Below are positions 46,151 through 58,001 of a stretch of DNA of 64,000 nucleotides, one piece after another; the first letter of the stretch is position 1, and every line of letters begins with the position of its first letter. Source of the DNA: Streptomyces cinnabarinus. Its GTDB lineage: Bacteria; Actinomycetota; Actinomycetes; Streptomycetales; Streptomycetaceae. The position numbers were made by a program, and so were the translations under genes. Where the stretch lies: contig NZ_CP114413.1 of assembly GCF_027270315.1 (NCBI RefSeq), positions 1,550,001 to 1,614,000 of the forward strand. Direction: 5' to 3'. A model generated the notes under the pieces. The model worked only from the letters and a program-made list of their open reading frames with translations, was not told the origin of the DNA and did not search any database.

Positions 46151-46687
46151 TCAGATGTAGCGGCCCTCGAACCAGGCCCGTACGGCCACGGTGTGCAGGG
46201 GGAAGGCGAGTTCCTCGGGGCGGCGCAGGAGGTGCCAGCCCTCCGTCTCGTCCGTCCCGGCGGACGGCGGGAGCTGGTCGGCCGGCCGCTCCGGGAGGAG
46301 CCCGAACAGCAGCAGGTGGCTGTCGGGCGCGCTCATCGCGTCGATCAGCCGTACGTCCCGGGTGGCGGCGTCGATGCCGGTCTCTTCCTTGAGTTCGCGG
46401 ACGACGGCCTGTCGCCAGTCCTCGCGGTCGTCGATGTATCCGCCGGGCAGTGCGATGCCCCCACGCGCGGGAGGGATGGTTCGCGTGATGACGACCAGGG
46501 CGGTGCCCTGGGTGTCGTACACGGGCTGGAGCGCGATGGCGACCGGCAGCGGGTTGCGGTAGGCGATCGCGCCGCAGACCGGGCAGGTGCGGGGCCAGCC
46601 GGTCACGCCCTCCCCGAAGGGCGCTCCGCAGCTCGAACAGTGGGAGTCGGGCACGGAGTTGGGGCTGGAGTGTTGAGTTTCGGACAC
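46151..46687 (-). CDS. NUDIX hydrolase with N-terminal zinc ribbon
   Basis: 178 residues. A CSSCGAPFG and CPVCGAIAYRN ribbon (residues about 17-44) is followed by a complete NUDIX box G-x5-E-x7-R-E-L-K-E-E-T-G-I within GYIDDREDWRQAVVRELKEE. This ribbon-plus-NUDIX layout occurs in NudC-like NADH pyrophosphatases and ADP-ribose hydrolases, but the protein is short and the specific substrate is open. GTG start at 46687; an in-frame extension exists but the ribbon begins here. Confidence 0.88.
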   Translation of the reverse strand: MSETQHSSPNSVPDSHCSSCGAPFGEGVTGWPRTCPVCGAIAYRNPLPVAIALQPVYDTQGTALVVITRTIPPARGGIALPGGYIDDREDWRQAVVRELKEETGIDAATRDVRLIDAMSAPDSHLLLFGLLPERPADQLPPSAGTDETEGWHLLRRPEELAFPLHTVAVRAWFEGRYI

Positions 46688-46798
46688 GCGGCGGACTGTA
46701 TCCGATCACGTGAACGACGTCTTCCGGGGGTGGCCCGTGCATGCCGGGGCACGGAGCGACGGGGGACGGTGTCCTTTCGCGGAGGCCCGTGCCACACT

Positions 46799-46815
46799 TC
46801 TGACGTTCCGTCAGA
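46799..46815. promoter_or_regulatory. Perfect 17-bp palindrome before the DUF35/thiolase pair
   Basis: TCTGACG-TTC-CGTCAGA is a perfect inverted repeat with a 3-base centre, 21 bases upstream of the probable start codon at 46836. Symmetry and position fit a TetR-family operator overlapping the promoter. No regulator gene adjoins. Confidence 0.6.
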
Positions 46816-46835
46816 TCTGGTTCCGGGGAGGGTTC

Positions 46836-47279
46836 TTGTCACGCACACGTAAGCCCGTGATCGCCGGATGGTTCTCCGGCGACGGGGACGAGTTCCGGCT
46901 TCTCGGTACGCGCTGCTCGGCATGCGCCTCGGTGTTCTTCCCGCGTGAGGACGCGCATTGCCGGAACCCGGGGTGCCCGGGTGGCGACCTGGAGGAGGTT
47001 CCACTCTCCCGACGGGGCCGGATCTGGTCGTACACGGACAGTCAATATCGGCCACCGTCACCCTATGTGACCGATCCGGAACTTCCGTGGGAGCCGTACA
47101 CGTTGATCGCTGTGGAATTGGAGGCAGAGCGCCTGGTGGTGCTCGGGCAGGCGGTTCCCGGAGTCACCGTGCGTGATCTGGCGGTGGGCATGGAGGTGGA
47201 GGTCGTGCCGGGAGTTCTCCATGAGGACGCGGAGACGGTCCGGACGACCTGGCAGTGGCGGCCGACGAGGGGGCGATGA
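46836..47279 (+). CDS. DUF35 (zinc ribbon / OB-fold acyl-CoA-binding) protein
   Basis: 147 residues from a TTG at 46836 preceded by GGGGAGGG; an upstream in-frame ATG at 46710 has no such site and would read through the palindrome. CSACASVFFPREDAHCRNPGC gives four zinc ligands (rubredoxin-like). The OB-fold strands follow (GRIWSYTDSQYRPP, YTLIAVELEAERLVV). DUF35 proteins pair with thiolase-like enzymes (for example ChsH2 with Ltp2). Here the next gene starts four bases later and is a thiolase, so the two probably form a complex. Confidence 0.84.
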   Translation: MSRTRKPVIAGWFSGDGDEFRLLGTRCSACASVFFPREDAHCRNPGCPGGDLEEVPLSRRGRIWSYTDSQYRPPSPYVTDPELPWEPYTLIAVELEAERLVVLGQAVPGVTVRDLAVGMEVEVVPGVLHEDAETVRTTWQWRPTRGR

Positions 47280-47283
47280 CGGC

Positions 47284-48474
47284 ATGACGGACGAGGTGGC
47301 GGTGCTCGGCGTGGGTCTGCACCCCTGGGGCAAGTGGGGGCGCGGCTTCGTCGAGTACGGCGCGGCGGCCGCGCGCGCGGCGCTCGCGGACGCGGAGCTG
47401 GACTGGCGCGACGTGGGGTCGATCGTCGGCGCGGACACCGTGCGGGGCGGCTATCCGGGCTATGTGGCCGGGGCGACGTTCGCCAAGGCGCTCGGCTGGC
47501 AGGGGGCCCGGGTCAGCAGCGTGTACGCGGCGTGCGCGTCCGGTGCCCAGGCCATCGGCGCCGCGCGGGCGCAGATCCTCGCGGGGCTCGCGGACACGGT
47601 GCTCGTGGTGGGGGCCGACGCCGCTCCGAAGGGCTTCTTCCGGCCGGCGGGAGGGGATCGGCCGGACGATCCGGACTGGCTGCGCTTCCGGGTCCTCGGG
47701 GCCACCAATCCGACGTACTTCGGCTTGTACGCGCGGCGGCGCATGGCGCTGCACGGGGACACTGCCGAGGACTTCGCTCAGGTCAAAGTGAAGAACTCGG
47801 CCATGGGGGCGCTGAATCCGTACGCGCGCTATCGCAAGCGGGTCACCGCCGAGGAGGTGGCCGCCTCCGCGGTGGTCGCCGATCCGCTGCGGCTGCTGGA
47901 CATCTGCGCGACCTCCGACGGCGGCGCGGCGCTGGTGCTGTCCAGCATGGATTTCGCTCGGCGACACGGCATGGCGGAGCCGGTGCGGATCCGCGCGGTG
48001 TCCACGGTGACCCCGCGCTACCCCAGCACGGTGCTCGACCTGCCGGACATCGCGACGGACTCGGCGGTCGCGGTGGAGCCCGCCGCGGAGACGTTCCGGG
48101 CGTCGATCGCCCGCGCCGCGTACGGGGAGGCCGGTATCGGACCCGAGGATCTCTCCCTGGCGGAGGTCTACGACCTTTCCACCGCACTGGAGTTGCAGTG
48201 GTACGAGGATCTGGGGCTGTGCGCCGAGGGCGAGGGCGCGAAACTGCTGCGGGAGGGCGCGACCGGCCCAGGCGGGCGCATACCCGTGAACGCCAGCGGC
48301 GGGCTCGCCTCCTTCGGCGAGGCCGTGCCCGCACAGGCCATCGCCCAGGTATGCGAACTGACATGGCAGTTGAGGGGCACCGCGGGCGATCGGCAGATCG
48401 CGGGCGCGCGCGTGGGCATATCGACGAACCAAGGACTGTTCGGGCACGGCTCAGCTGTGGTCACGGTGCGGTGA
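47284..48474 (+). CDS. Thiolase-family protein (SCP-x / lipid-transfer type)
   Basis: 396 residues, partner of the DUF35 gene. Nucleophile-like cysteine in YAACASGAQA (Cys84). The region where biosynthetic thiolases have GHPxGATG reads GGLASFGEAVPAQA, as in Ltp-type proteins, and the C-terminus carries GHGSAVVTV. Candidate roles: thiolytic or retro-aldol cleavage of a CoA ester, or ketoacyl synthesis. ATG at 47284 is four bases after the DUF35 stop. Substrate unknown. Confidence 0.86.
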   Translation: MTDEVAVLGVGLHPWGKWGRGFVEYGAAAARAALADAELDWRDVGSIVGADTVRGGYPGYVAGATFAKALGWQGARVSSVYAACASGAQAIGAARAQILAGLADTVLVVGADAAPKGFFRPAGGDRPDDPDWLRFRVLGATNPTYFGLYARRRMALHGDTAEDFAQVKVKNSAMGALNPYARYRKRVTAEEVAASAVVADPLRLLDICATSDGGAALVLSSMDFARRHGMAEPVRIRAVSTVTPRYPSTVLDLPDIATDSAVAVEPAAETFRASIARAAYGEAGIGPEDLSLAEVYDLSTALELQWYEDLGLCAEGEGAKLLREGATGPGGRIPVNASGGLASFGEAVPAQAIAQVCELTWQLRGTAGDRQIAGARVGISTNQGLFGHGSAVVTVR

Positions 48475-48586
48475 GGAGGCCGTCGGAGAGGGGCGCGTGG
48501 ACGGGCTTTCCACGCTCTGTGACCATCCCGGAATCCTGCGTGAACGTCTCATGAACTGGGCTCGGGCGCGCGCGGGGAGCGCCATT

Positions 48587-50245
48587 ATGCTTCCCGTGCA
48601 CTCCTGGACGGATACTCTCCGCTTCGCCTTCCAGCCGGTGGTCAATCTCACCACCGGCGGGGTGGCGGGGCTGGAGGTTCTTGCCCGTCCGGAGACCGGC
48701 GACATCCTGGCCGAAGCCCGACGGGACCCCGAACTCGACGGCGGTCTGGCCGTGTCGGCGGTCCGGGCCGCGGCCCGCAAGGAGACGCTGCTGCCCCTGC
48801 ATGTCAACGTCTTCGCCGGGACCCTCGCCGACCTCGCCGGGCTGCCCCAACTGCACGACGCCGTGCGGGAAGTGGGCCGGATGACCTGGGAGGTGACCCT
48901 CGACATCGTCCCGCCGTACACGCACGTGCCCCAGCAGGCGCTGCTGGAGGCGGTGGCCGCGCTGCGGGAGCAGGGCTTCCGGATCAGCGCGGACGGCGTC
49001 GGGGACGGCGACGTACCCCTGCGGCTGCTGATCGACATGGCGCCCGACCTGGTGAAGCTCGATCCCTCGCTGCTGGCGCGGCCGGCGGCGGTGCGGGCGA
49101 TGCGGACCCTGTGCGACGAACTGGGCGCGCTGCTGTGCGTGGAGGGCGTCGAGACCGAGTTGCAGTACGCGGCGGCGGTCACGGCCGGCGCGCAACTGGC
49201 GCAGGGCGAGCTCTTCGCGCCGCCCTCCAGGCTGCCCGCGGCGGACGTATACGTTCCGCCCCGCCGCCCCGGTGGTGGCGCGCCTCCGCGTTCGGGGCCG
49301 CCGGTACGGGAGTTCGTACGGCCCGCCGCCCTCTTGCCGGCCACCGCGTCCGCCGGTCAGGTGCGCACCCTGCTGACCGGGTCGCCGGACGTGTCCGGAG
49401 TGCTGCTCGTCGACACGCGCGGGGTGCCGGTCCGGTCGGTGCACCGTTCGCGGTTCCTGCTGTCCATGTCGGGGCGCTACGGCCATGCCCTGTACGCCGA
49501 CCGGCCGGCGTTCAAACTCGGGGACGCGCCGCGGACGGTCGGTGTCGACGCCACCGCCTGGGAGGTGCTGGACGTCGTGGCGGTGGGCGACCGGGACCGT
49601 ACGTCCGACGATGTGGCGGTCGTGGACCGGTACGGGCGGTGTGTGGGCGTCGTACGGCTCGCGGACCTCGTACGGGCGCTCGCCGAGTCGCGGGTCGAGG
49701 AGGCGGCGGGGCTCAATCCGCTGACCCGGCTGCCCGGTTCGGACGCGATCACCGGCGAGGTGGACCGCCGGATCGCGGACGGGCGGACGTTCGCGCTGAG
49801 CTGGCTGGATGTCGACCACTTCAAACAGGTCAACGACGGCGCCGGGTTCGCGGCGGGTGACGAGCTGATCCGGGCGGTGGGGCGGACCTTGCAGCACGCG
49901 GCGTCGGGCAGCACGCGCGTGGGGCACATCGGCGGCGACGACTTCCTGGTACTGGCCGATCCGGAGGGGCTCGACCCGCTGGCCGCCACCGTCCTGGACG
50001 CGCCGTGGTCGGCGGGCGGGCGGCCCGTCACGCTGTCCCTGGCGACGGTCCTGTGCGTGCCGGGGAGTGTGCTGGACCACCGGCAGGCCGCCGCCTGTCT
50101 GGCGCCCCTGAAGCAGGCCGCGAAGTCGTTGAGGGGGGCCAGTTGGGTGCTGGGCCGCGCGGGGCTGCCCGGTCATGAGATCCGGCGCGGCGCCGGAGCG
50201 GCGGCACCGGAGCGGTGTGCCGTGGCCGAGCCGGGCAGAGGCTGA
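48587..50245 (+). CDS. EAL-CBS-GGDEF signalling protein (c-di-GMP related)
   Basis: 552 residues from ATG 48587 (GGGGAG eight bases upstream); earlier in-frame starts at 48497 and 48551 have poorer sites. EAL domain about 10-230: EVL in GLEVLARP, NVF, and KLDPS are present, but the DDFG motif reads DGVG, so a metal ligand is lost. The CBS-pair-like region is about 265-385. The GGDEF domain at the C-terminus carries GGDDF (near 448) and lacks the RxxD inhibitory site. Possibly a weak cyclase or a c-di-GMP or nucleotide sensor rather than a phosphodiesterase. Cytoplasmic. Confidence 0.88.
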   Translation: MLPVHSWTDTLRFAFQPVVNLTTGGVAGLEVLARPETGDILAEARRDPELDGGLAVSAVRAAARKETLLPLHVNVFAGTLADLAGLPQLHDAVREVGRMTWEVTLDIVPPYTHVPQQALLEAVAALREQGFRISADGVGDGDVPLRLLIDMAPDLVKLDPSLLARPAAVRAMRTLCDELGALLCVEGVETELQYAAAVTAGAQLAQGELFAPPSRLPAADVYVPPRRPGGGAPPRSGPPVREFVRPAALLPATASAGQVRTLLTGSPDVSGVLLVDTRGVPVRSVHRSRFLLSMSGRYGHALYADRPAFKLGDAPRTVGVDATAWEVLDVVAVGDRDRTSDDVAVVDRYGRCVGVVRLADLVRALAESRVEEAAGLNPLTRLPGSDAITGEVDRRIADGRTFALSWLDVDHFKQVNDGAGFAAGDELIRAVGRTLQHAASGSTRVGHIGGDDFLVLADPEGLDPLAATVLDAPWSAGGRPVTLSLATVLCVPGSVLDHRQAAACLAPLKQAAKSLRGASWVLGRAGLPGHEIRRGAGAAAPERCAVAEPGRG

Positions 50246-50574
50246 ATCCGGACCCTCGGTGTCCCTCACGGCCGTACGGGCGCGCCCTCAACCGGTGTCG
50301 TCCGCGACCTTGACGCCCTTGGGACACCGGTGAACACTTCCGGTGTCAGTCGACATCGCCGTACATTCACGGCGTACCAGGCACTGTGCCCACGCGCGGG
50401 ATCGCCTGATTCAGCCACGGCCACGCTCCGAGGCGATGCGACGACTACGGCACGCTCGTCACGGACGCCGGGCGGGGCGCGGGACCTCCCTGCCTTCGGC
50501 TGAAGTCGCCATGGGAAACGCACCCTGCACGAGGACCGGGGTCGATCACTCCGGGCCAGGGCCTAGGAGCCGCC
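50246..50574 (+). other. Gap before glpF with repeated CCGGTGTC motifs
   Basis: 329 bases with no convincing coding frame. CCGGTGTC occurs at 50292-50299, and GACACCGG (50323-50330) faces CCGGTGTC (50340-50347) across nine bases, an inverted repeat that may be an operator (for example for a GylR-type glycerol regulator) or the tail of the preceding gene's terminator. AGGAG lies six bases before the glpF ATG. Confidence 0.5.
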
Positions 50575-51300
50575 ATGAGCAACGGAGACATCTTCCTCGG
50601 TGAGGTCATCGGTACCGCGATCCTGATCCTCTTCGGCGCCGGAGTCGTGGCCGCCGTCGTACTGAAGGATTCCAAGGCGAAGGACGCCGGCTGGGTCGTC
50701 ATCGCGTTCGGCTGGGGCTTCGGCGTGCTGGCCGGGGCGTACACGGCCGCGCCGCTGTCCGGAGGGCATCTGAACCCGGCCGTGACCCTGGGGATCGCCA
50801 TCGACACCGGGGAATGGGACAAGGTGCCCCTCTACATGGCCGGGCAGATGGTCGGCGCGATACTCGGCGCGGTGCTGTGCTGGCTGGCGTACTTCGCGCA
50901 GTTCCAGGCCAATGCGGAGGAGGACAAGGCGCAGCCGACGCTCGGGATCTTCTCCACCGCGCCCGCGATCCGCAATCCCGTGGCGAACCTGGTGACCGAG
51001 ATCATCGCGACCATCGGCCTGGTGCTGCCGATCCTGGCGTTCGGACTGACCGAGGGGCTCGGCGAGTCCGGTACGGCGATCCTGATCGTCTCGTTCCTGG
51101 TCGTCGGCATCGGTCTGTCGCTCGGCGGTCCCACCGGATACGCCATCAACCCGGCCCGTGACCTGGGTCCGCGGTTGACGCACGCCGTCCTGCCGATTCC
51201 CAACAAGGGCACCTCGGACTGGGGTTACGCGTGGATCCCGGTGGTGGGACCGCTGATCGGCGGGGCGCTGTCCGGGCTCATCTTCAACGCAGCCTTCTGA
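50575..51300 (+). CDS. glpF: Glycerol uptake facilitator (aquaglyceroporin)
   Basis: 241-residue MIP-family channel with six helices and both asparagine boxes: GGHLNPAVTLG (first) and the NPARDLGPR segment (second; Asp after NPAR typical of glycerol facilitators). Directly upstream of glpK (22 bases) as in the Streptomyces gylCAB operon, where glycerol induces expression. No gylR or glpD adjoins here. Confidence 0.93.
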   Translation: MSNGDIFLGEVIGTAILILFGAGVVAAVVLKDSKAKDAGWVVIAFGWGFGVLAGAYTAAPLSGGHLNPAVTLGIAIDTGEWDKVPLYMAGQMVGAILGAVLCWLAYFAQFQANAEEDKAQPTLGIFSTAPAIRNPVANLVTEIIATIGLVLPILAFGLTEGLGESGTAILIVSFLVVGIGLSLGGPTGYAINPARDLGPRLTHAVLPIPNKGTSDWGYAWIPVVGPLIGGALSGLIFNAAF

Positions 51301-51322
51301 AGGAACCGACGAAGGGGACGTC

Positions 51323-52834
51323 ATGACGGACAAGTTCGTCGCCGCTATCGACCAGGGCACCACCTCCAGCCGCTGCATCATCTTCGACCAGAACGGCGCG
51401 ATCGTCGCCGTCGACCAGCGCGAGCACCGCCAGATCTTCCCCAAGCCCGGCTGGGTGGAGCACGACGCCACCGAGATCTGGTCCAAGGTGCAGGCGGTGG
51501 TCGCCGGGGCCATCGCCAAAGCCGGGCTGCGCGCGGACCAGCTCAGCGCGCTCGGGATCACGAACCAGCGTGAGACGACGGTGCTGTGGGACCGCGCGAC
51601 GGGCAAGCCGGTGCACAACGCGATCGTGTGGCAGGACACCCGGACCTCGGCGCTGTGCAACCAGCTCGGCGGCTCCGACGGGCAGGACCGTTTCCGCGAG
51701 CAGACCGGGCTGCCGCTGGCGAGCTACTTCTCCGGGCCCAAGGCGGCCTGGCTGCTGGACAACGTGCCGGGGCTGCGGGCCCGCGCGGAGAACGGTGAGA
51801 TCGCCTTCGGCACCATCGACTCCTGGCTGATCTGGAACCTCACGGGCGGCACGGACGGCGGCCGGCACGTCACCGACGTCACCAACGCCGGGCGCACCAT
51901 GCTCATGAACCTGGAGACCCTCCAGTGGGACTCCTCGATCCTCGCCGCCATGAACGTCCCCGAGGCCGTGCTGCCTGAGATCCGCTCCTCCGCCGAGGTC
52001 TACGGCACCGCGGTCGGCCAGCTCGCCGGAGTGCCGGTCGCCTCCGCACTGGGCGATCAGCAGGCGGCGGTGTTCGGGCAGGCCTGCTACGACGTGGGCA
52101 CGGCGAAGAACACGTACGGCACGGGCAGCTTCCTGCTGCTCAACACCGGCAACCGTCCGGTGCCGTCGAAGAACGGCCTGCTGACGACCATGGGCTACAA
52201 GATCGGCAGTGAAGCGCCCGTGTACTGCCTGGAGGGGTCCATCGCCATAACGGGCGCCCTCGTCCAATGGTTCCGCGACCAGCTCGGCATCATCCGCACC
52301 GCGGACGAGATCGAGTCCCTCGCGGCAAGCGTCGACGACAACGGCGGCGCGTACATCGTGCCGGCGTTCTCCGGCCTGTTCGCGCCCTATTGGCGCTCCG
52401 ACGCGCGCGGGGTGGTCACCGGGCTCACCCGTTACGTCACCAAGGCGCATCTCGCGCGTGCCGTGCTGGAGGCGACGAGCTGGCAGACCCGCGAGGTCGT
52501 GGACGCCATGTACCAGGACTCCGGGGTGCAGATCACCACCCTGAAGGTGGACGGCGGCATGACGAAGAACAATCTGCTCATGCAGCATCAGGCGGATGTG
52601 CTCGATGTGCCGGTCATCCGGCCGAGGGTCTCCGAGACGACCTGCCTGGGCGCCGCGTACGCGGCCGGGCTCGCGACCGGGGTGTGGAACGACCTCGACG
52701 AGCTGAAGTCGCACTGGCAGAAGGACGTCGAGTGGACGCCGTCGATGGAGGCGGCGGTGCGGGACCGTGAGTACCGCAACTGGCGCAAGGCCGTGGAGAA
52801 GAGCTTCGGCTGGCTGGAGGACGGCGAGGGGTAG
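51323..52834 (+). CDS. glpK: Glycerol kinase
   Basis: 503 residues. FGGY-family sugar kinase: N-terminal AIDQGTTSSRCIIFD, glycerol-binding signature around YFSGPKAAWLLDN, and the ATP-binding YGTGSFLLLNTG segment. Phosphorylates glycerol after GlpF uptake. Second gene of the glpFK unit. A strong hairpin follows at 52865-52898. Confidence 0.96.
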   Translation: MTDKFVAAIDQGTTSSRCIIFDQNGAIVAVDQREHRQIFPKPGWVEHDATEIWSKVQAVVAGAIAKAGLRADQLSALGITNQRETTVLWDRATGKPVHNAIVWQDTRTSALCNQLGGSDGQDRFREQTGLPLASYFSGPKAAWLLDNVPGLRARAENGEIAFGTIDSWLIWNLTGGTDGGRHVTDVTNAGRTMLMNLETLQWDSSILAAMNVPEAVLPEIRSSAEVYGTAVGQLAGVPVASALGDQQAAVFGQACYDVGTAKNTYGTGSFLLLNTGNRPVPSKNGLLTTMGYKIGSEAPVYCLEGSIAITGALVQWFRDQLGIIRTADEIESLAASVDDNGGAYIVPAFSGLFAPYWRSDARGVVTGLTRYVTKAHLARAVLEATSWQTREVVDAMYQDSGVQITTLKVDGGMTKNNLLMQHQADVLDVPVIRPRVSETTCLGAAYAAGLATGVWNDLDELKSHWQKDVEWTPSMEAAVRDREYRNWRKAVEKSFGWLEDGEG

Positions 52835-52864
52835 CCACGCGCGCGTGGGGCGCTCCCACAGCTG

Positions 52865-52898
52865 CGGCCCGTACCCCGGTCGGCGGGGGTACGGGCCG
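52865..52898. terminator. Bidirectional stem-loop between glpK and cvnD
   Basis: CGGCCCGTACCCC (52865-52877) with GGGGTACGGGCCG (52886-52898), 13-bp stem and 8-base loop, between convergent genes. Confidence 0.85.
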
Positions 52899-52912
52899 TG
52901 CGCGTGCCGGGT

Positions 52913-53498
52913 TCAGGTGGTGACGGCCTGTCTGCGGTCCGCGCTCTGGGCCATGGCGTGCTGGACGACGCCGATGAGGACCTCCTTGACGGACTCCCGG
53001 TCCCGCGCGTCGCACAGCACGAGCGGCACGTCGTGGTCGAGGTCGAGGGCCTGCCGGACATCGTCGGCCGGATAACGGGCCGCTCCCTCGAAGCAGTTGA
53101 CGCCGACGAGGAACGGTATGGACCGCCGCTCGAAGTAGTCGACGGCGGCGAAGCAGTCCTCCAGGCGCCGGGTGTCGGCCAGGACGACGGCTCCGAGGGC
53201 GCCCTCGGAGAGCTCGTCCCACATGAACCAGAACCGCTCCTGTCCGGGCGTGCCGAAGAGGTACAGCACCAGGTCCTCGCGCAGGGTGATGCGGCCGAAG
53301 TCCATCGCCACGGTGGTGGTGTTCTTGCCCTCCACACCGCTGGTGTCGTCGACCGGGCGCCCGGCCTCGGTGAGGTATTCCTCGGTGCGCAGCGGCCTGA
53401 TCTCGCTGACCGCGCCGACCAGGGTGGTCTTGCCCACTCCGAAGCCGCCGGCCACCAGGATCTTGAGCGTGACGGGCTCGACCGGGGGCTTGCCGCGC

Positions 53499-53518
<20 letters not shown>
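52913..53518 (-). CDS. CvnD-type GTP-binding protein of a conservon
   Basis: 201 residues with a Ras-like fold: Walker A GGFGVGKTT, switch region MDFGRI, GTPGQERF and the GVNCFEG variant of the guanine-specificity motif. It is the fourth partner in the Streptomyces conservon system (histidine-kinase-like CvnA, roadblock CvnB, DUF742 CvnC, GTPase CvnD). The ATG at 53518 has AGGAGAAG nearby and overlaps the 5-oxoprolinase stop by 20 bases, so translation is coupled to that gene instead of cvnC. Confidence 0.9.
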
Positions 53519-57134
<3,616 letters not shown>

Positions 57135-57158
57135 GTCAGTACCCCGCTTCCGCGCCGG

Positions 57159-57554
57159 TCACAGCGCCCGGAGGCCGTTGATCACGTCGCGCAGAATACT
57201 CTCGTCGACCAGTTCCGCCGGGGGGACGGGCCGGTTGACGTGGACGAGTTCCCCGGCGACGAGATCCCCGACGAGGACCCTCACCACTCCGATCGGAAGG
57301 TCGAGTTCAGCGGCGAGTTCGGCGACCGACTGGGGGGCGTCACGGCACAGTTCGACGATGTCCACGTGCTCTGGGGACAGTGTCGAGTCCTCTTCCGGGT
57401 CGTCCGCCTGCGACTCCGTGACGACCACCGCGATGAGGTCGAGGCGGTGCTGGGCCGCGCTGGTGGTGCGGCCGCGCGTCATCGCGTACGGACGGACGAC
57501 CGGTCCGGCCTCGTCGTCGAACCAGTGGCTTCTTCCCTGACCGTCTGCGCTCAT
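57159..57554 (-). CDS. CvnC, DUF742 family
   Basis: 131 residues. DUF742 pattern: VRPYAMTRGRT near the start, then a winged-helix-like C-terminus with LPIGVVRVLVGDLVAGELV and the final ILRDVINGLRAL. Nine bases downstream of cvnB. In conservons it works with the roadblock and GTPase proteins at the membrane. Confidence 0.9.
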   Translation of the reverse strand: MSADGQGRSHWFDDEAGPVVRPYAMTRGRTTSAAQHRLDLIAVVVTESQADDPEEDSTLSPEHVDIVELCRDAPQSVAELAAELDLPIGVVRVLVGDLVAGELVHVNRPVPPAELVDESILRDVINGLRAL

Positions 57555-57563
57555 GTCATCCCA

Positions 57564-58001
57564 CTACCCGCCCGCGGGCAGATCGGTGCGCGGAGCGGCG
57601 CCCAGATGCGCACCGACCCGCTTGACGAGGAGCGTCATCTCGTACGCGACCTGGCCGACGTCGGAGTCGGCGTCCGCGAGAACGGCCAGGCAGCTGCCGT
57701 CCCCGGCGGCCGTGACGAAGAGGAAGGCGTCATCGAGCTCGACGACCGTCTGACGGACGCTGCCGGCCTCGAAGTGGCGGCCCACGCCCTTGGCGAGGCT
57801 GTGGAAGCCGGAGGCGACGGCGGCCAGGTGCTCGCTGTCCTCCCGGGTCAGGTCCTTGGACGCGCCCGTCGCCAGTCCGTCACCGGAGAGCACGACGGCC
57901 TTGCGGATGCTGGCGACACGGTCCACCAGGTCGTCCAGAAGCCAGTTGAGCTCGCCGTACGCGGTGGTCGTGGTGTGGTCGGTCACCTTCGGTGCGGTCA
58001 T
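57564..58001 (-). CDS. CvnB, roadblock/LC7 domain protein
   Basis: 145 residues. The roadblock fold spans nearly the whole protein: ELNWLLDDLVDRVASIRKAVVLSGDGLATGASKD, then VTAAGDGSCLAVLAD. ATG at 58001 overlaps the cvnA stop (ATGA). Roadblock partners bind small GTPases such as the CvnD-type protein. Confidence 0.92.
   Translation of the reverse strand: MTAPKVTDHTTTTAYGELNWLLDDLVDRVASIRKAVVLSGDGLATGASKDLTREDSEHLAAVASGFHSLAKGVGRHFEAGSVRQTVVELDDAFLFVTAAGDGSCLAVLADADSDVGQVAYEMTLLVKRVGAHLGAAPRTDLPAGG

Noticed and set aside
43749..46742. 997-codon minus-strand open frame
   Set aside because: Antisense to the GH31 gene, running across the NUDIX gene end; Pro/Arg-rich shadow.
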